NCBI GenBank assembly: GCA_903860995.1
Contig: CAIOSS010000684.1
Location: forward strand, 1 to 13,450
DNA: 13,450 nucleotides
Reading direction: 5' to 3'
Source of the DNA: an uncultured delta proteobacterium
Lineage (GTDB): Bacteria > Myxococcota_A > Polyangia > Polyangiales > Ga0077539
The translations under genes and the position numbers were made by a program. The first letter of the stretch is position 1. Each line of letters starts with the position of its first letter. This document shows positions 10,174 through 13,450 of this stretch, piece by piece. The notes under the pieces are model-generated. The model was not told the origin of the DNA. It searched no databases and was given only the letters and a program-made list of their open reading frames with translations.

Positions 10174-11205
10174 ATGAACCGCCGCGCTCCGACCGCCCTC
10201 GCGCTCTTCGTCGCCCTCGCGGGGTGCGCGGGCGACGTGGTCACGGTCGCCGCCGCCGACGCCTCCGCGGCAGAGGTCGCGACGCCGGTCGCCGCCCCGG
10301 GCGCTCCGGAGGTCGGCGCGACGGACGGGCCCGCGGCGGAGGAGGTCGTCGACGCGGGGCCCCCGAGGGCGGACGCCGGGGCCTGCGCCGGGCGCGTCGG
10401 CGCGCCGGGCGATCGGGAGCAACGGGTGAGGGTCGGGGGCGTGGAGCGGGTGTACCGGGTGCACGTCCCGAGGAGCTACGACCCCGCGCGGCCCGCGATG
10501 CTGGTGTTCAACTTCCACGGGTACCTGAGCAACGAGGCGCAGCAGGCGGACTGGTCCAACCTCGACGCGGCGGCCGACGCGCGAGGCTTCGTCGCCGTGC
10601 ACCCGCGCGGCCGCGACACCAGCTGGAACGCCGGGGTGTGCTGCGGCGCCGCCATGGCCCGCCAGGACGACGACGTCGCCTTCGTGCGCGCCATGCTCGC
10701 CTCGCTCGAGGCGGAGCTCTGCATCGACCATCGTCGCGTCTTCGCCACAGGCTTCAGCAACGGGGCCTTCTTCGCCAACCGCCTCGCGTGCGAGCTCTCC
10801 GACCGCATCGCCGCCATCGCCCCGGTGGCGGGCCTCGTGGGCGTCGCGCCGTGCGCCCCGCCGCGGCCGGTGCCGGTGCTCAACTTCCACGGCGACGCCG
10901 ACCTCGTGGTGCCATACCAGGGCAGCGCCCTGTTCGGGTTTCCCGCGGTCACGGACTCGATGCGGGGCTGGGCCGCACGCAACGGGTGCGGCGCGGCGGC
11001 GACGGAGGTGCTCCGCCAGGGCGACGCGCGCTGCGTGTCCTTCTCCGGCTGCGCGGCGGGCGCGGAGGTGATCCTCTGCACCCTGAGCGGCGGCGGCCAC
11101 ACCTGGCCCGGCGGCGACGTCAGCGCCCTCGGCGGGCGCACCAGCCGCGACCTCGACGCGACCCGCTACCTCCTCGATTTCTTCGAGCGTCACCCGCTGC
11201 CCTGA
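10174..11205 (+). CDS. LpqC / PHB-depolymerase-type esterase lipoprotein
   Basis: 343 residues, a predicted alpha/beta-hydrolase of the polyhydroxybutyrate depolymerase/feruloyl esterase (LpqC, COG3509) type. The N-terminus MNRRAPTALALFVALAGC carries a canonical LAGC lipobox with Cys18, followed by an Ala/Asp/Glu-rich linker of about 50 residues, so it is probably anchored outside the cytoplasm. Catalytic residues are S195 in GFSNG, D243 in HGDADLVVPY and H309 in GGGHTWPGG. The oxyanion-type NFHGY and the family motif WNAGVCCGAA followed by DDVAFV are also present. It would hydrolyse ester bonds in a polyester or a plant-type phenolic ester; the exact substrate cannot be read. The start is 22 nt after the preceding lipoprotein stop, so co-transcription is possible. 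GTG 10165 is an alternative start (three more residues) with GAAGG 6 nt ahead of it; ATG was preferred for its standard signal peptide and the TACCGT box. Confidence 0.9.
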   Translation: MNRRAPTALALFVALAGCAGDVVTVAAADASAAEVATPVAAPGAPEVGATDGPAAEEVVDAGPPRADAGACAGRVGAPGDREQRVRVGGVERVYRVHVPRSYDPARPAMLVFNFHGYLSNEAQQADWSNLDAAADARGFVAVHPRGRDTSWNAGVCCGAAMARQDDDVAFVRAMLASLEAELCIDHRRVFATGFSNGAFFANRLACELSDRIAAIAPVAGLVGVAPCAPPRPVPVLNFHGDADLVVPYQGSALFGFPAVTDSMRGWAARNGCGAAATEVLRQGDARCVSFSGCAAGAEVILCTLSGGGHTWPGGDVSALGGRTSRDLDATRYLLDFFERHPLP

Positions 11206-11252
11206 GCGCCTTTACGTCGCGCGGCCGTTGCGCGCCGTGCGCAGGTGCTCGA

Positions 11253-11258
11253 TACCCT
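11253..11258 (+). promoter_or_regulatory. Candidate -10 box before the SNF2 helicase gene
   Basis: TACCCT (within GATACCCT) ends 11 nt before GTG 11270 in a 64-bp gap with no visible Shine-Dalgarno. A start of transcription a few bases before the GTG would fit a very short leader. No -35 element is obvious. Confidence 0.3.
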
Positions 11259-11269
11259 CTCGCTCAACC

Positions 11270-13450
11270 GTGTCCACCCCTCTCGGTCTGCACCTCCACC
11301 TGATGAGCTACGGCGCCTCGCTCCGCTTCGCGGTGTGGTTCGAGCGCTCCGGCCCGGTGCCCGAGGCGCCCGCGCGGCGCGCCACCTACGGCGCCCCGCA
11401 GCCCCACCCCGCGCACCTCTCCCACGGCGAGCGCCCGTCGTGCCTCCCGGGCTCGCTCGGCCGACAGCAGGTCACCGTGCGGCTCCCGCGGTACGACCAC
11501 ACCCGCCCGGTGCCGCTTCCGGCCCTCGCGGAGGCCGCGCGGCTCGCCCCTTCGGGGCGCCCTGCCAGCGGCGTCCACACCGGCCAATACATCGTCCACG
11601 CCTGGATCATCCCGCCCGCCCTCACCCTCGGGCCGCTGCACCAGCTCCTGCGCGACTGGTCGTCGCACCACGGCCCCGGCGCCCTCTCGCCGCACGCCTC
11701 CGCGGTCGTCGCGCTTCTCGACGAGCTCCTTGCCGCCGTCGCCGCGGGCCCGCTGCTGCCCACGCTCTCGCCCACCCCGGCCGCCGTCCGGCTGCGCGCC
11801 GACGCGCCCCCCGATCCCGAGTCCAGCGTCGCCCTCGGGTGGGTCCCGCCCCTCTCGCTCGCGACCCTCAACCGACTCCACCGCGCGCTCCGCGGGCTCG
11901 CGTTTCTCCCCGCGAGCGCCATCTCCGACCGCGACGACACGCCCTCCTGGCACGTCGAGACCCGGCCCGCGCGCCTCGCGATCTTCCTGCTGGAGTGCCT
12001 CAGCGCCGCCGTCGCGCACGCGCCCGAGGTGCCCGCCGACGAGGCTACGGTGCGCGCCCTCCGCGTGGCCGTCGCGCGCGGCGACGCGGCGCCCCTGCAC
12101 CGCGCCCACGGGGGATGCCTCTTCCCGCAGCACCCGGTGCTCGCGCCCGTCACCCCGGCTCCGCGCGACCACCTCCACGCCCGGGTGCACCCGATGGAGG
12201 GCCCCGACGCGGCGGGCGACCCCTGGGCGGCGAACTTCGGGGTTCTGCACGGCGACGGCCGGAGCTTCCTCCCGCTCACCGCGCTGCTCGGGGGTGGCAC
12301 CCTCCGCGACGCGCTCGTCGAGCACGAAGGGGCGATGTTCCTGCACCCGGGCGCGGTGCTCGAGCGCGACTGGTCGTACCTCGTGCGCGCGGGGGCCCGG
12401 ATCCTGCTGCGCCCGGAGGCCCTCACGGGGCACGTCCGGCTCACCGAGCCGCAGGCGCAGATGCTCCTCTCGCAGCCGCCGTTTCCGCTCGAACCCGTGG
12501 AGTACACGCGCTGGATGGGGCGCGTGGGCCTGCCCCCCCCGAAGCGCCGCCCGAAGGACCTCGTCGCCTTCACCGTCGCGCCCGGCGGCGCCTCCGCGGC
12601 GCGGGTCCGCGTGCGCTGGGACCTCGCGGTCGACCCCGCCGACCCCGGGCGCGTCGGGCTCCACAGCTCGCGCTTCGTGCCGCACCTCGAGCTCAGCCTG
12701 GGCGACGACGCGCTCCCCACCGAGGAGGCCGAGCGGCTGCTCAAGTCCACGTCGGAGAGCTTCCTGCGCGTCGCCGGTCACGTGGTGCCGCGCGCCGAGC
12801 TCATCGCCGCGGTCGACCTGCTGCGCGCCCGCGAGAAGGTGCTGCGCAACATGGGCGCCGACCGCGGGGTCAACTACGCCGGCGCCGTGGCCCTCGACGA
12901 CGAGTGGGCGGCCGAGCGCGCCGCGCAGGCGGAGTCGATCTTCTCGGCGCGGTGGGAGTCCTTCCTCGACGGGCTGCGCGACGGCGTCGGGGTGCCGCAG
13001 CTCAAGGCCCCGGCGACGTTCCGGGGCTCGCTGCGCCCCTACCAGGAGCGCGGTCTCTCGTGGCTCGCCTTCCTCGCGGCGCAGGGCTTCGGCGGGTGCC
13101 TCGCGGACGACATGGGCCTCGGCAAGACGGTGCAGGTGCTGGCGCTGCTGGCCACGCGCCGCGCGAAGGGCGCCCCGACCCCGCGCGGCCCCGACCTGGT
13201 GGTGTGCCCGACCTCGGTGGTCATCAACTGGGCGCGCGAGGCGAAGAAGTTCACCCCGACGCTGAAGGTGTACGTGCACCAGGGGCTTCAGCGAGAGCGC
13301 GACGCGGGCTTTGCGAAGGCCGCCGCCCGCGCCGACGTGGTGGTCACCAGCTACGCCATCGCGCGGCGCGACGAGGCCTCGCTCACCGCCGTGCGCTGGG
13401 GCGCGGTCATCGTCGACGAGGCGCAGAACCTCAAGAACCCCACGGCGCTC
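11270..13450 (+). CDS. SNF2-family DNA translocase/helicase (3' end outside window)
   Basis: 727 codons are visible and the frame stays open to the right edge. The first 480 residues or so are a bacterial N-terminal extension without motifs I can name. Around residues 460-525 a stretch with LELSLGDDALPTEEAERLL and later GHVVPRAEL resembles DUF3670, which often precedes the motor in bacterial SNF2 proteins. The motor starts near residue 585 with LRPYQERGLSWL (motif Q-like). Walker A is DDMGLGKT with K619, motif Ia is VVCPTSVVINW, and motif II is VIVDEAQNLKNP with D716-E717. The C-terminal helicase half must lie beyond 13450. Such proteins move along duplex DNA using ATP and act in transcription recycling, repair or defence; nothing here selects among these. 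The start is uncertain: GTG 11270, ATG 11303, or further upstream since the frame stays open. Confidence 0.9.
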   Translation, partial: MSTPLGLHLHLMSYGASLRFAVWFERSGPVPEAPARRATYGAPQPHPAHLSHGERPSCLPGSLGRQQVTVRLPRYDHTRPVPLPALAEAARLAPSGRPASGVHTGQYIVHAWIIPPALTLGPLHQLLRDWSSHHGPGALSPHASAVVALLDELLAAVAAGPLLPTLSPTPAAVRLRADAPPDPESSVALGWVPPLSLATLNRLHRALRGLAFLPASAISDRDDTPSWHVETRPARLAIFLLECLSAAVAHAPEVPADEATVRALRVAVARGDAAPLHRAHGGCLFPQHPVLAPVTPAPRDHLHARVHPMEGPDAAGDPWAANFGVLHGDGRSFLPLTALLGGGTLRDALVEHEGAMFLHPGAVLERDWSYLVRAGARILLRPEALTGHVRLTEPQAQMLLSQPPFPLEPVEYTRWMGRVGLPPPKRRPKDLVAFTVAPGGASAARVRVRWDLAVDPADPGRVGLHSSRFVPHLELSLGDDALPTEEAERLLKSTSESFLRVAGHVVPRAELIAAVDLLRAREKVLRNMGADRGVNYAGAVALDDEWAAERAAQAESIFSARWESFLDGLRDGVGVPQLKAPATFRGSLRPYQERGLSWLAFLAAQGFGGCLADDMGLGKTVQVLALLATRRAKGAPTPRGPDLVVCPTSVVINWAREAKKFTPTLKVYVHQGLQRERDAGFAKAAARADVVVTSYAIARRDEASLTAVRWGAVIVDEAQNLKNPTAL

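Noticed and set aside
7940..10177. 745-codon Arg/Leu-rich frame on the plus strand inside the lipoprotein gene
   Set aside because: It is a frame-shifted reading of the Cys-rich repeats. The correct frame has a signal peptide, a lipobox and known C-terminal repeats.
11219..11235. GCGCG / CGCGC hairpin after the esterase gene as a terminator
   Set aside because: Only a 5-bp stem with a 7-nt loop and no T-run; such pairs are common by chance in this GC-rich DNA.
11264..13279. 671-codon open frame on the minus strand opposite the SNF2 gene
   Set aside because: No motifs and a biased composition; the plus strand holds Walker A and DEAQ motifs in one continuous frame.

Overview
The DNA is very GC-rich, with G or C at almost every third codon position. 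It carries large acidic, Ala/Asp-rich lipoproteins, Cys-rich repeat proteins and a soluble multi-sensor histidine kinase. This points to a Myxococcota chromosome (myxobacteria, possibly the Polyangia/Sandaracinus side). That assignment is inference from gene style, since no marker gene is present. No RNA genes, insertion sequences, CRISPR arrays or phage genes were seen.

Left part, minus strand, read from about 5004 down to 1: three genes with overlapping stop and start codons form a tight operon. In transcription order they are a small HAD-IB phosphatase, a LarA-family (nickel-pincer nucleotide) protein, and a large fusion enzyme that runs off the left edge. The fusion has an N-terminal fatty acyl-CoA reductase and a C-terminal AMP-forming acyl ligase. 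They look like one lipid-related pathway: acid activation, reduction of acyl-CoA, a step by the LarA-like enzyme and a dephosphorylation. The LarA homologue keeps the cofactor-tethering Lys and the nickel-ligand His, but apparently replaces the lactate-binding residues with hydrophobic ones. This is the most promising novelty in the window.

Middle, plus strand: a cytoplasmic PAS-GAF-GAF histidine kinase starts 152 bp from the operon, divergently, with a strong Shine-Dalgarno. No response regulator is adjacent. Two predicted lipoproteins follow. The first is a 920-residue Cys-rich protein with about ten 52-residue repeats, a MopE-like motif and C-terminal DUF5648-like repeats. The second is an LpqC/PHB-depolymerase-type esterase, 22 bp further on.

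Right part, plus strand: a SNF2-family helicase starts near 11270 and is cut by the right edge after its Walker A and DEAQ motifs.

Four of the gene or operon starts (minus-strand 5004, plus-strand 7389, 10174 and 11270) have no well-placed Shine-Dalgarno for the chosen start. Each instead has a TA-containing -10-like hexamer 7 to 11 nt before the start codon, which suggests leaderless or near-leaderless transcripts. Only the kinase has a classical ribosome-binding site.
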